In this document: piece by piece, positions 25,267 to 34,364 of the stretch
Layout: each line of letters opens with the position of its first letter
How positions within the stretch are numbered: position 1 is the stretch's first letter
Notes under the pieces: model-generated
Seen by the model: only the letters and a program-made list of their open reading frames with translations
The model's database searches: none
Told to the model about the DNA's origin: nothing
Origin: Crocinitomicaceae bacterium
GTDB lineage: Bacteria; Bacteroidota; Bacteroidia; Flavobacteriales_D; Crocinitomicaceae
Length of the DNA: 44,945 nt
NCBI GenBank assembly: GCA_022447665.1
Contig: JAKVAQ010000008.1
Location: 1 to 44,945 of the forward strand
Reading direction: 5' to 3'
Program-made: the position numbers and the translations under genes

Positions 25267-27021
25267 TTACTGTTGATTCTCTTTCTTTGCGTATTCTTCC
25301 GCAGTTGGCTCTTTGAAGTATACTTTCTTTAAGTCTAGGTATCTCATTCCGTTTGTTTGGAAATTTCTTACACTAGCTTTAAGTAACATCATGTCTTCTC
25401 CATACCATAGCACGATAAAAGGAGCGTCTTCCATCATTATTTTTTCGGCTTCAGCATAAGCAGCATAAGCTTCTTCAGCCGTTGCAGAAGTAACCCCTCT
25501 TTCAAAAGCAGCATCAAATTCTTTGCTTTGGTATCGCGAGGAATTCATATAAGAAGGCAGATTTGGGTCATCAGGTACTATTGCACCATAAGCATTTACT
25601 AAGAATGTTTCAGGGTTAGGATAATCAGCAAACCAAGTTGATCTGAAGATATCTGCTTTACCCATTCCTTGGTTCTCAATAAGCTCGTTGAATTCAACTC
25701 CTTCAATATCAAGATTAATGTTGAGTACGCTTCTCAGTTGATTTTGAATTTCTGAAGCAATTAGATAGTATTGATTACCTAACCTAAATTGCATGCTTAG
25801 GGTAGGGAAGCCTTTTCCTTCTGCATAGCCAGCTTCGGCTAATAATATTTTTGCTGTATCAGGATTGTATGAATAAGAAACAGCTTCAATCCCTTTAAAG
25901 TCATAATCGCGAATAGTTCGAGGTAACGGTGGAGTCAAACCATACTTACCTATTTCGTAAGCTTGGTTTTTCATGATTTTTTCAACTAGTTTTTTTCGGT
26001 TAATTGCGTAGTTTAAAGCCTGACGAACTTTCTTATTTTTCAATACTGGATTCGTTGTGTTAAACTCTAAATAAGTCGTCGATAGTTGAGGTTCCGAAAC
26101 TAAGACATATTTCGGTGGTTTACTGTCGAAATCATCAATTCTTTCTTCAACTACTTCTGAAATTTTCGAGATAGGAACACCAGGTACATAGCTCATTTCA
26201 CCCGACCAGAATTGGTCCATTTGAGCTTCTTGATTTTCTTGATAAATGAAACTTACTCCATCCAAATAAGGGTATTTATTTCCTTCTTCATCTGATTGGT
26301 GATAGTTATCGTTTCTTTTAAGCACAACGTTTTCCGATGAAGATTCAGTCTCATTATATACAAAAGGTCCTGTTCCTACTGGAATATAAGGGTCGGCCCC
26401 CATTGATTCTTCTGGGTAGATTGAACCGAATATTGTGGCAAGTTTTAATATAAATACTGCCGAAGGCTCTTCAAGTTTAAGGGTGATGTTATTACCCTCT
26501 GCTATTATTCCTTCAATTGATTCGGCTTCCCCGTTGTAATATGCGTCGCCACCCACTATTGTATTTTGAAAAGTATTGTAGGCTATGTTTTCAATGTCAT
26601 TCGCATAAACCTGCTCAAAAGAATAAACCACGTCATTAGCAGTTAAAGCTCTACCTTTTCCGCCATCAAAGCAAACATTATCATGAAAGTATATATCTTC
26701 TTTTAATGTAAAGTTGTATTCCAAGCCATCTTCTGATACGGTCCATTCCGAAGCTAAAGAAGGTTCAATTTCGAGGGTCTTTGGATTGTATTTAACTAAG
26801 CTTTCAAAAACTTGATCGTATACTTGAGCTGTTTCTAGTTTTTGCACGTAATTAACTGGAATACATGAGAAGTAACTATGAACAGGCATAGTGAAAACCC
26901 CACCATAAATACTTTCTTCAGTTTCAGTATCATTCTCTGTGTTGTCCGAGTCTCCACCACAACCAGTTAATAGAAACGTGGAAGAAATAGCAACAACGAA
27001 CAAAGACTTAAATAATTTCAT
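25267..27021 (-). CDS. ABC-type peptide-binding lipoprotein (SBP_bac_5)
   Basis: 584 residues. The lipoprotein signal MKLFKSLFVVAISSTFLLTG precedes Cys21 (lipobox LTGC) and an acidic linker. The DppA/OppA-type fold carries EPSLASEWTVSEDGLEYNFT, NDVVYSFEQVYAND, KKVRQALNYAINRKKLVEKI and DIFRSTWFADYPNPETFL. It is predicted to bind oligopeptides or similar substrates outside the cytoplasmic membrane. No permease or ATPase genes are adjacent, so its transporter, if any, is elsewhere. A -7-like TATATTTG (27049-27056) lies upstream. Confidence 0.9.
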   Translation of the reverse strand: MKLFKSLFVVAISSTFLLTGCGGDSDNTENDTETEESIYGGVFTMPVHSYFSCIPVNYVQKLETAQVYDQVFESLVKYNPKTLEIEPSLASEWTVSEDGLEYNFTLKEDIYFHDNVCFDGGKGRALTANDVVYSFEQVYANDIENIAYNTFQNTIVGGDAYYNGEAESIEGIIAEGNNITLKLEEPSAVFILKLATIFGSIYPEESMGADPYIPVGTGPFVYNETESSSENVVLKRNDNYHQSDEEGNKYPYLDGVSFIYQENQEAQMDQFWSGEMSYVPGVPISKISEVVEERIDDFDSKPPKYVLVSEPQLSTTYLEFNTTNPVLKNKKVRQALNYAINRKKLVEKIMKNQAYEIGKYGLTPPLPRTIRDYDFKGIEAVSYSYNPDTAKILLAEAGYAEGKGFPTLSMQFRLGNQYYLIASEIQNQLRSVLNINLDIEGVEFNELIENQGMGKADIFRSTWFADYPNPETFLVNAYGAIVPDDPNLPSYMNSSRYQSKEFDAAFERGVTSATAEEAYAAYAEAEKIMMEDAPFIVLWYGEDMMLLKASVRNFQTNGMRYLDLKKVYFKEPTAEEYAKKENQQ

Positions 27022-27139
27022 GGTTCAGAACAATAGAATATTATGAGTCAAATATAAAGTAATTTTCGGTTCGTCGTTTCAATTATTTCTATCGAGCGAA
27101 TAAAAACCTCCATTGGTAGAAAAAAAAAGGTTGTTTGTC

Positions 27140-27170
27140 TTGGTTTTTAATTACATTCCATATATTTTTG
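27140..27170 (+). promoter_or_regulatory. Candidate promoter for the secreted protein at 27201
   Basis: TTG (27140-27142), a 20-bp spacer and TATTTTTG (27163-27170) fit the Bacteroidota consensus. The -7 box ends 30 bp before the ATG. The region is divergent from the peptide-binding gene. Confidence 0.6.
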
Positions 27171-27200
27171 CTTACTGATTAAATTGCGTAATAACGTATT

Positions 27201-28004
27201 ATGTTGAAAATTAAACTTTTACTCCTAGTGTTCATGGTGGGTATGACTTTCCACTCGTTAGCGGATCTTTCGCTAGAAGGGCATTATCAAGGTAAAAACT
27301 TGTATGTTTCGAATCCAGAGGATGAATTTGGATTTGGTTTCTGCGTTACCAAAGCGACGGTGAATGGAGATCCAATTTCTGATGGGGTTCAATCAAGTGC
27401 TTTCGAAATCAATTTCGAAGAGTTTGGTTTGAAAATCGGAGATCCAGTTTTCGTTGTGCTGACGCATGACGTTGGTTGTAAGCCTAAAATTTTGAATCCA
27501 GAGGTGCTAAAACCGAAAAGTACATATGTAATTCAAAATATTTCTTGTACTCCAGATGGACAATTAACTTGGTCAACAACGGGAGAATCAGGTAAGTTGC
27601 CTTACGTAATTGAACAGTATAGATGGAATAAATGGGTTCCGGTAGGAGAAGTTGATGGAACTGGTACTTCAGGTGAGAATTCATATTCATTCAAAGTATC
27701 TCCTCATTCAGGTGAAAACAAAGTGCGCGTGGCGCAAACAGATCATACGGGACAGAAGAAACCATCAAAGGCCGTAACGTTTACTACTAACATTGCAGAG
27801 CCAGAGCTTCAGCCGAAGAAAGTAAAAGGATCGATAAAGTTTACTGCCAATGGTGCCCCAATTGAAACTAAATTCGAAATCTACGATGCTTATGGAAACA
27901 TTGTGAAAAAAGGTGTTGGCTCTGAAGTAGATTGTTCGAACTTGAAGAAAGGTGCCTATTACATCAACTACGATAATAAGAACGAGAAGTTTATTAAAAC
28001 TTAG
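27201..28004 (+). CDS. Secreted protein with putative sorting-like C-terminus
   Basis: 267 residues with a signal peptide (about MLKIKLLLLVFMVGMTFHSL). The middle has fibronectin/Ig-like beta strands (SYSFKVSPHSGENKVRVAQT). The last ~60 residues (FEIYDAYGNIVKKGVGSEVD, then LKKGAYYINYDN) follow the strand pattern of T9SS type A sorting domains but lack the YPNP opening. Secretion is well supported; use of T9SS is inference. A terminator follows 20 bp after the stop. Confidence 0.7.
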   Translation: MLKIKLLLLVFMVGMTFHSLADLSLEGHYQGKNLYVSNPEDEFGFGFCVTKATVNGDPISDGVQSSAFEINFEEFGLKIGDPVFVVLTHDVGCKPKILNPEVLKPKSTYVIQNISCTPDGQLTWSTTGESGKLPYVIEQYRWNKWVPVGEVDGTGTSGENSYSFKVSPHSGENKVRVAQTDHTGQKKPSKAVTFTTNIAEPELQPKKVKGSIKFTANGAPIETKFEIYDAYGNIVKKGVGSEVDCSNLKKGAYYINYDNKNEKFIKT

Positions 28005-28024
28005 CCTCGTTACAATGAATATTT

Positions 28025-28052
28025 AAATCCACTCGAAAGGGTGGATTTTTTT
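28025..28052 (+). terminator. Intrinsic terminator
   Basis: AAATCCACTC (28025-28034), loop GAAA, and GGGTGGATTT (28039-28048) form a 10-bp stem with one T.G pair. The 3' arm runs into a 7-T tract. Confidence 0.85.
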
Positions 28053-28065
28053 ATACCCTGACATT

Positions 28066-28464
28066 ATGAAAATTGAACATATTGGAATAGCAGTTAAAAG
28101 TCTAGCCAGTGCTGACGCCGTTTTTGAAAAACTATTCAATCAACCGGCCTATAAGAAGGAAGGCGTCGCCAGCGAAGGTGTCGAGACATCGTTTTATCAA
28201 ATAGGTGAGTCGAAGATAGAGTTATTAGAAGCCACTAATCCAGATAGCGCTATTGCTAAATTTATTGAAAAGAGGGGAGAGGGTATACACCACATAGCTT
28301 TTGAAGTTGCCGATATTGATGCTGAAATTCAACGTCTAACGGCAGAGGGGTTTCAAATGATTCATACTACTCCTAAGGATGGAGCAGACAACAAAAAAAT
28401 CGCCTTTTTACACCCAAAGTCAACTTCTGGAGTGCTGGTAGAATTATGCCAAGAAAAGGACTAG
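28066..28464 (+). CDS. mce: Methylmalonyl-CoA epimerase
   Basis: 132 residues of the vicinal-oxygen-chelate fold: MKIEHIGIAVKSLASAD at the N-terminus, GIHHIAFEVADIDAEI in the second half, and GVLVELCQ near the C-terminus. Candidate metal ligands are H5, one of H75/H76, and E126. It interconverts the R and S epimers of methylmalonyl-CoA for propionate metabolism; no mutase genes are in the window. Its stop shares CTAG (28461-28464) with the convergent kinase stop. Confidence 0.93.
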   Translation: MKIEHIGIAVKSLASADAVFEKLFNQPAYKKEGVASEGVETSFYQIGESKIELLEATNPDSAIAKFIEKRGEGIHHIAFEVADIDAEIQRLTAEGFQMIHTTPKDGADNKKIAFLHPKSTSGVLVELCQEKD

Positions 28465-30041
28465 ACGTTTAAGATAATTCGGAAGGTAGTTCCAACATTA
28501 ACCTCGGATTCTGCAACGAAGACTTTACCTTTGTGGAATTCCTCGACAATTCTCTTTACAAGCGACAGACCAAGACCCCAGCCTCGTTTTTTAGTAGTAT
28601 AACCAGGCTCAAAAACAGCCTTTAGCTTATTAGCTTCTATGCCTTTTCCATTATCACGAATATCAATATAGACTTCGTCTTCTTTTTGAGAAATTGCCAC
28701 TTCTATATGCCCTTTAGATTCCATTGCGTCAACAGCGTTTTTCACGATGTTTTCTATCACCCATTCCATCAAAGCTATATTGACCGAGGCTTTGATTTCA
28801 GGACTTTGTTGATTGACTTCGATTTTTACTTTGTCACTTACACGCATTCGTAAATACTCGGTGGCATTTTTAACTACTTGAACCAGGTCTTCTTCTTTTA
28901 AAAGGGAGTCAGAACCAATTTTTGAGAAACGGTCGGTCACCGTTTTAAGTCGTGCAAGGTCTTTTTCAATTTCTGACGTTATAGAAGAATCTATTTCTTG
29001 GGAAATTAATAGCTCGTTCCAAGCCATAAGAGATGAAATAGGAGTGCCCAATTGATGTGCGGTTTCTTTTGCCATTCCGGCCCAAACTTGGTCTTGTTCT
29101 GCCTTTCGGAAAGTACTAAAAGCGATGTAAGCGATGAATATAAACAGACCAATGATAAAGAAAAGAATAAAAGGGAAGTACTTTAGTTGTGTTACTTCAG
29201 CAGAGTGCTCGTAATAAATAACACCTTTACTTTCAACACCTAGATCAACCATTATAGAGTCGTTTTCTGCCACCATTCTATTGATGGTCTCTTCTTGCTG
29301 AGTGGCATCAAAGTCAGGTATATTAGTTGCGATCATTTCACGCGATTGTTGATCAATGAACATTACAGGCACTAAGTATTCATTTGTTACCAATTCGTTA
29401 GTAAAAGCATCTACCAAAGAATCTCGACTGCGCTCGAGGGCGTTCATCTTTAACGTCTGGTAATACACGGAATCGAAGTAGAAGATTTTCTGCTTTTCAT
29501 CGGCGTATAGATCAATAATAATAGGTTCATGTAAGTCTCGCCAAAAACCTAGATATCGTGTTAAGCTATCTTCTTTAGCTTTTTTAAAACCTTCTTTATC
29601 ATCTTTGCCTATTGCATCAATAATAGATTCATCTAAATGAGTCACATTATAACTGCCAACTATATTTTCATTGAGGTCAGTAAGAATCATCGGAATATTG
29701 TCGTTGTCGCGCAATATTGTTAGGAGATAAGAATAGTCATAGTCGGAGCAAAAGGACTTATTAATCTCACTCATTGTTAACGACCAGATTTCTACCTTAC
29801 GTCGTTCCTTTTCCTGGATGTCTTGAAGAACTGAGCCTAATTCATCGAATGTTTGATTAGTAAGCTTTACCAAGTTCGACTTGCGTTGCACTGCTTCCGC
29901 CCATTGGTTAATTCGATCAACTTCCTTGGCTTGTACCTTCTGAACTATTGTATATGAAAACCATAAAGAGGCAAAAATTAGAATTAGCGCAAATCCTAAT
30001 AATGCAATTTTCCAACGCTGCTTTTTATGGTAGAGATTCAT
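28461..30041 (-). CDS. Orphan membrane sensor histidine kinase
   Basis: 526 residues. TM helices at ~11-34 and ~288-310 enclose a ~255-residue extracytoplasmic sensor region. The cytoplasmic core has the phospho-acceptor H329 (KETAHQLGTPIS), N-box N435 (NIVKNAVDAM), G1 DNGKG (463-467), and the G2 region GWGLGLSLVKRIV. There is no clear HAMP domain and no receiver domain or response regulator nearby. It follows the AsmA-like gene by 32 bp, so the two probably share a transcript. The sensed signal is unknown. Confidence 0.9.
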   Translation of the reverse strand: MNLYHKKQRWKIALLGFALILIFASLWFSYTIVQKVQAKEVDRINQWAEAVQRKSNLVKLTNQTFDELGSVLQDIQEKERRKVEIWSLTMSEINKSFCSDYDYSYLLTILRDNDNIPMILTDLNENIVGSYNVTHLDESIIDAIGKDDKEGFKKAKEDSLTRYLGFWRDLHEPIIIDLYADEKQKIFYFDSVYYQTLKMNALERSRDSLVDAFTNELVTNEYLVPVMFIDQQSREMIATNIPDFDATQQEETINRMVAENDSIMVDLGVESKGVIYYEHSAEVTQLKYFPFILFFIIGLFIFIAYIAFSTFRKAEQDQVWAGMAKETAHQLGTPISSLMAWNELLISQEIDSSITSEIEKDLARLKTVTDRFSKIGSDSLLKEEDLVQVVKNATEYLRMRVSDKVKIEVNQQSPEIKASVNIALMEWVIENIVKNAVDAMESKGHIEVAISQKEDEVYIDIRDNGKGIEANKLKAVFEPGYTTKKRGWGLGLSLVKRIVEEFHKGKVFVAESEVNVGTTFRIILNV

Positions 30042-30073
30042 TTGGTTCTTTTCTGGGTATTGGTATAACTAGA

Positions 30074-32770
30074 TTATTGGTCAATAATTATATCCACATC
30101 CTTTTTTTCTTCTTCTTCCTGTTTTTTCTTCTGACGGTTAAAGAAGTTGTTATTAAAGATTTTGTTTTTGCTCTTCGAGGTATCTTTCGGATTTAGTTCT
30201 TGTTCTTCTCCTTCTTCATAAAATATAAATTCTACCTCCGGTTCTTTGTTTTGCTGTTTTTTCTGAACGGTTGTATCATTTTTGAATAGGCCAAATTCAG
30301 TTTTCATCATTGATTTAATGTCTTCTTTTTCATCGGCCATATTTTCTTTAATGTCATTTTTTCTTTCTTCTTTATCCAAACCATATACTGGATCATCTAA
30401 GTTTCCTGACATCGAAAGGTAAATAACAATTCCTAAGCCGTCGTCTTCAATTTTCCCAAACTCAGTGTATTCGGGTTTAGATTTAAGTTCTCTAAATCGG
30501 AAGCTGAAGTGATAGTCAATATTGTTTTCAAAATCATGCCATCCATGCAGATTGACGTCAAGTGCACTAGAAGCAATTTTCATTTTAGGAATGAAGACTT
30601 TACTATTTTTAATTTCAATAGTATTCGATAAGTTTTCGAATGAAATATTCATGAGTTTATCCTCAAATTTATCGATGTGTTTATTAAGTAAAAACTTGAG
30701 TCCTTTATTGCTACGCATATAGTCGGTGATAGCTCTCATGGTTTCCATTCCTTGAAGTTTCCCATTTTCAATGGTAAGATTAGTTTTGGAGTAAATTTGA
30801 TCTTCAATAATAGAGAAGTATGGGTTAAACCCTAGCATTAAATCGATGTTTCCTCTTGCCGTACCGGTCAAGTTTTCGCTAGTAACTTCGGTTTGATCAA
30901 AGTTTTCCCATTCTGCAAAGAGCTGCTTGATATTTATTCGGCTATACCAGAATTTACCCTCTATTAGATTTCCGTCGGCAAGATTATTATGCAAGGTTAT
31001 CCAACCATTTACATTGCCTCCTAGTGTATTCAATTTAACATCTTTTGCTGTGGCTTTGCTACCACTCATGAGAAGTTTACTTTTAATATTAGTAAACGAA
31101 TGGTTGTCCCAATCAAGCTTTTTGATATCAAGATCTAGGTTAAGATTTAAGTCTGATGGAAGTTCAAAAACAACCGGCGGACCATTTGCATTTTTGTTGT
31201 TATCAGGTAGAAATTCATTTAAGTTGAAATTTGACGATTCGAGCGTAGCTATAACTCCTAATCCGCCTGAACCTTCGACAAATGGTACAAAATTCTTAAG
31301 AGCACCATTTAGTTTAAAATCGGATAGGGCGGTTTTGATTGAAAGGTCTTTTGCAGAAGCGTCTTTATCCTGTACAATAATATCACCGTTGATGGATGTA
31401 TAATAAATGGTTTCGCTTTTCCCTTGATAACGTACATTATCGAAATTTAAATTTCCGCTTGCTTTCTTTATTTCAAAAAGCTCTTTTCGATATTTAGGGT
31501 CGAAAAGTTGTATTTCAGCATTCATCTTGGATTTAAGGTGGCCACCTAACTGCTCAAATTGATTTAAGCGAAAGAACTTTTTAACCGCTCCGAGATCAAT
31601 GTCTGCTAATACATTTGAACGAATAATAGGTTGATCGAAATTGTCGATGCTGGCATTTCCTGAAAATGATCCTTGTAGTAGATTAAAATCGAACTTTTCA
31701 AAATCGAGTTTTTCTATGTTTTTATTTGGATCGTTTTTATAGTGTCCCAGCAAATTAATATTTAGAAGACTTAGGTTATTCACAGGTTCTGTTAAGCTAG
31801 CATTTTCAATTGAAAAATTTGCTTCAACTGCAGGAACGGCTTCGCCAATAAATTCGCCTTTAATGGTAGCGTCAAAGGCCATAAGTCCTTGTCCATTATA
31901 AGCCTCAAGTTTTGTAGACCCATCCTCTTGAATTAGAATACTGTTGGCTAATTCATACACTTCAATTTCTTTTCCTGTTATTGTCAAATCAATGGTAGAT
32001 GAATCAACAAAACCATTAATAGAGAAAGGCATTTCTTCAACGTCCAAATACCCATCTTTAAAGGTGTATTTGCGTTCTTTAAGATTTATATCAAGTATTA
32101 AATCAGCGTGTGACTCTTTGTTCTGAATAAAAGCAAAGGCACCACTTTTTACAGCGTCAATATGAAAATCCGAATCTACCTGAAGCTCGAATTGTTCTTT
32201 GGAGAAATCACCGGCAAATAACCCTTCGTTTATATCTAATTCATAGTGTTGTGCGGCTTGCAAATTTGAGTATTTGAACCTAAAGTCTTCAATATGCAAC
32301 AATTCAAGGGAGAATTGGAAATCCTTATCCGATTTAATGGAGTCTTTTCTAGATTTTAGGATATCAAAGTTATTGGCTCCCTCTTTATTCATTTTCATGT
32401 TGAGAAGGCCATTTTCGATATTTACGCGCTCTACGTTGTAGTCTTCATTCCACAGATCCATCACATTAAAATGCATATAAAGGTTCCCTGCATAAAAGAG
32501 TGTGTCGTGTGAATTATCCTCTGGAAAAACCTCTTCAATATATACACGATTGAATTGTAAGGTAGCGTATGGGAAGCTGTCAAAAATAGTGAGATCTATA
32601 TCCATGACCTCAACATCTGTCTTCAGGTTTTCATTGAGTTTGTCTATGGCAAATTGCTTGATGTCATCTTCATATATATGCAGTATGACAGTCAGTGTTG
32701 TTACCAAAAACAATCCAATAAAAAAGGTCCAAAAAATGAACCTTCTTAATATTTTCCAAAAACGGCGCAT
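30074..32770 (-). CDS. Large AsmA-like membrane protein
   Basis: 898 residues. An N-terminal membrane helix (IFWTFFIGLFLVTTLTVIL) is followed by a long beta-rich periplasmic body with repeating strand patterns (for example GNASIDNFDQPIIRSNVLAD and LDVNLHGWHDFENNIDYHFS). The end has a charged, Lys/Glu-rich tail. This is the AsmA/TamB-like architecture, linked to lipid transport or outer-membrane assembly. The C-terminal AsmA_2-type region looks intact. It is upstream of the kinase gene. Confidence 0.85.
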   Translation of the reverse strand: MRRFWKILRRFIFWTFFIGLFLVTTLTVILHIYEDDIKQFAIDKLNENLKTDVEVMDIDLTIFDSFPYATLQFNRVYIEEVFPEDNSHDTLFYAGNLYMHFNVMDLWNEDYNVERVNIENGLLNMKMNKEGANNFDILKSRKDSIKSDKDFQFSLELLHIEDFRFKYSNLQAAQHYELDINEGLFAGDFSKEQFELQVDSDFHIDAVKSGAFAFIQNKESHADLILDINLKERKYTFKDGYLDVEEMPFSINGFVDSSTIDLTITGKEIEVYELANSILIQEDGSTKLEAYNGQGLMAFDATIKGEFIGEAVPAVEANFSIENASLTEPVNNLSLLNINLLGHYKNDPNKNIEKLDFEKFDFNLLQGSFSGNASIDNFDQPIIRSNVLADIDLGAVKKFFRLNQFEQLGGHLKSKMNAEIQLFDPKYRKELFEIKKASGNLNFDNVRYQGKSETIYYTSINGDIIVQDKDASAKDLSIKTALSDFKLNGALKNFVPFVEGSGGLGVIATLESSNFNLNEFLPDNNKNANGPPVVFELPSDLNLNLDLDIKKLDWDNHSFTNIKSKLLMSGSKATAKDVKLNTLGGNVNGWITLHNNLADGNLIEGKFWYSRINIKQLFAEWENFDQTEVTSENLTGTARGNIDLMLGFNPYFSIIEDQIYSKTNLTIENGKLQGMETMRAITDYMRSNKGLKFLLNKHIDKFEDKLMNISFENLSNTIEIKNSKVFIPKMKIASSALDVNLHGWHDFENNIDYHFSFRFRELKSKPEYTEFGKIEDDGLGIVIYLSMSGNLDDPVYGLDKEERKNDIKENMADEKEDIKSMMKTEFGLFKNDTTVQKKQQNKEPEVEFIFYEEGEEQELNPKDTSKSKNKIFNNNFFNRQKKKQEEEEKKDVDIIIDQ

Positions 32771-32820
32771 TCAACATATGAAGGTACGTTTATATTACCC
32801 CTGAATGCGCTTTGGTTACA

Positions 32821-32839
32821 GGAGGTTATTAACCTCCTT
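32821..32839. repeat. Perfect 19-bp palindrome between lipoprotein and AsmA-like genes
   Basis: AGGAGGTTA-T-TAACCTCCT, symmetric about 32830. As RNA it would give a 7-bp stem with a 5-nt loop, with no T-tract on either strand. It is 12 bp after the lipoprotein stop and about 50 bp before the AsmA ATG on the minus strand. It may be an operator or processing hairpin; it is not a typical terminator. Confidence 0.5.
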
Positions 32840-32850
32840 GCGTGAATTGA

Positions 32851-33153
32851 CTAAAATACTTTATCAAGAGCCTCTAGTCCATCTTCAATCGCATCGACTC
32901 CCTCTTCAAGAACATCTCCTCCCCCTTCAATAAGGTTCTGAGCTGAATCAATAACAGTATTTAACGTCGAGTTGGAATCTGTAATGGCCTCATTTATTTC
33001 ATTTTCAAGTGCATCCACACCTTGTTCGATAGCATTAATACCTCCTTCGATTTTTTCTCCTGTGGTGCTTTCTCTCTCAGCTTCTACTTCCTCTTCGCTT
33101 GAGCAGGCAACAAATAATGTTAGTGCAAATACTCCTAAAAGAACTTTTTTCAT
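32851..33153 (-). CDS. Small acidic lipoprotein
   Basis: 100 residues. MKKVLLGVFALTLFVAC carries a lipobox with lipidated Cys17. The rest is highly acidic and helical, with repeating units (GINAIEQGVDALEN, GVDAIEDGLEALDKVF). No family recognised. It shares a short divergent region with the superoxide dismutase gene and lies upstream of the AsmA-like gene. Confidence 0.8.
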   Translation of the reverse strand: MKKVLLGVFALTLFVACSSEEEVEAERESTTGEKIEGGINAIEQGVDALENEINEAITDSNSTLNTVIDSAQNLIEGGGDVLEEGVDAIEDGLEALDKVF

Positions 33154-33225
33154 TGTTTTATGTTTAGCTTTTGCGTACTAATTTAAAAAAATCGAATTTG
33201 ATCAAACTAATCATTGAATAAATAT

Positions 33226-33233
33226 TAAATTTG
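33226..33233 (+). promoter_or_regulatory. Candidate -7 box for superoxide dismutase
   Basis: TAAATTTG fits TAnnTTTG, 33 bp before the ATG. The nearest good TTG is at 33198-33200, 25 bp away and inside the 10-bp palindrome TTTGATCAAA (33197-33206), which could be an operator. Confidence 0.4.
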
Positions 33234-33266
33234 ATTTAGATGTTTAACCATAAATTATAGAAAAAA

Positions 33267-33875
33267 ATGGCTTTTAATTTACCAGATCTACCATACGCGC
33301 ATGATGCATTAGAACCGCATATTGACGCAAGAACAATGGAAATCCACCATGGAAAACACCATAACGGATACACAACAAAGTTGAACGCAGCAATTGAAGG
33401 AACAGATTTAGATTCTAAATCAATTGAAGATATTTTAAAAGGACTTGATATGAATAATGGCGCTGTTAGAAATAACGGTGGAGGTTATTACAATCACTGT
33501 CTTTTCTGGGAGGTGATGTCACCAAATGGTGGAGGCGAACCTTCAGGAGAATTAGCAGATGCAATTAACGCAGCTTACGGTTCGTTTGAAGAATTTAAAT
33601 CGGCATTCTCAACAGCAGCAGGTACTAGATTCGGATCAGGATGGGCATGGTTATGTGTTCATTCGGGTGGAAAAGTAGAAGTATGTTCTTCACCCAACCA
33701 AGACAATCCACTTATGCCAGGTGTAGGTTGTGGAGGTACACCTATTTTAGGATTAGATGTATGGGAACATGCATATTACTTAAACTATCAAAACAGAAGA
33801 CCGGATTATGTTTCAGCATTTTTTAATGTCATTAACTGGGATGCGGTTTCGGCAAAATACGCCGCTGCAAAGTAG
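33267..33875 (+). CDS. Superoxide dismutase, Fe/Mn family (Mn-like residues)
   Basis: 202 residues. Metal ligands H27 (MEIHHGKHH), H77 (GGGYYNH), D164 and H168 ([11 protein letters not shown]), with gateway Y35. The GGG before YYNH and Q145 in PNQDNPL match manganese-type enzymes more than iron-type ones, but cambialistic use is possible. It dismutates superoxide, probably in the cytoplasm since there is no signal peptide. An intrinsic terminator follows. Confidence 0.96.
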   Translation: MAFNLPDLPYAHDALEPHIDARTMEIHHGKHHNGYTTKLNAAIEGTDLDSKSIEDILKGLDMNNGAVRNNGGGYYNHCLFWEVMSPNGGGEPSGELADAINAAYGSFEEFKSAFSTAAGTRFGSGWAWLCVHSGGKVEVCSSPNQDNPLMPGVGCGGTPILGLDVWEHAYYLNYQNRRPDYVSAFFNVINWDAVSAKYAAAK

Positions 33876-33899
33876 TTTATTAGAATTCAATTAAATACT

Positions 33900-33929
33900 A
33901 AAGGGACCAAACATTTGGTCCCTTTTTTT
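33900..33929 (+). terminator. Intrinsic terminator after superoxide dismutase
   Basis: AAAGGGACCA pairs with TGGTCCCTTT around the loop AACATT, followed by T's to 33929. The core GGGACC/GGTCCC and the CATTTGG segment are shared with the terminator at 12316-12349. Confidence 0.88.
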
Positions 33930-33944
33930 CGTTAAATTAGTGAG

Positions 33945-34304
33945 ATGCGAAGATTATTGGGTTTTATTCTCTTTCTAGTTATACTTTCCTCTTGTATTAA
34001 GGATAAGGCTGCACCTTATGTAGAACCTGAGTGTCCGACTATTATCTCATACGAAAGTGATATTAAGCCTATCATCAACACGAGCTGTGTAACTAACATG
34101 GGTCCTGGGACTGGTTGTCATGATGGGTGGATTTTTGAGTACGATAACCTTGCAGCTACAATCACTAATGGAACCACTCCGAATCGCGTATTTGAAGTAA
34201 GAGATATGCCCATAATTTCCGAAACCTTTGGTACTGATTCTTTGACTGCCGAGGAACTTCAAACTTTCAAGTGTTGGGTGGAGCAGGGGTATCCAAATAA
34301 CTAA
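33945..34304 (+). CDS. Small lipoprotein with CX9CH heme-like motif
   Basis: 119 residues. The lipoprotein signal ends ILSSC (Cys17). The mature part resembles small c-type cytochrome-like lipoproteins of Bacteroidota (SYESDIKPIINTSC, DMPIIS near the C-terminus, LTAEELQTFKCWVEQGYPNN). Where those have CxxCH or a short variant, this reads CVTNMGPGTGCH (C48 and C58-H59), nine residues between the cysteines. DMP supplies a possible axial Met. Heme attachment is unproven. It starts 15 bp after the dismutase terminator. Confidence 0.65.
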   Translation: MRRLLGFILFLVILSSCIKDKAAPYVEPECPTIISYESDIKPIINTSCVTNMGPGTGCHDGWIFEYDNLAATITNGTTPNRVFEVRDMPIISETFGTDSLTAEELQTFKCWVEQGYPNN

Positions 34305-34339
34305 AGCGCCTTTCCACACTTCTAATCATCCTAAATTTC

Positions 34340-34347
34340 TAACTTTG
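34340..34347 (+). promoter_or_regulatory. Candidate -7 box for leuS
   Basis: TAACTTTG fits TAnnTTTG and lies 17 bp before the ATG. No matching TTG is seen at the usual distance. Confidence 0.4.
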
Positions 34348-34364
34348 CGGCCATAAATTTAGTT

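Noticed and set aside
33197-33206. TTTGATCAAA as an FNR/CRP-type operator
   Set aside because: FNR/CRP sites need about four spacer bases between half-sites; this is a plain 10-bp palindrome in AT-rich DNA.
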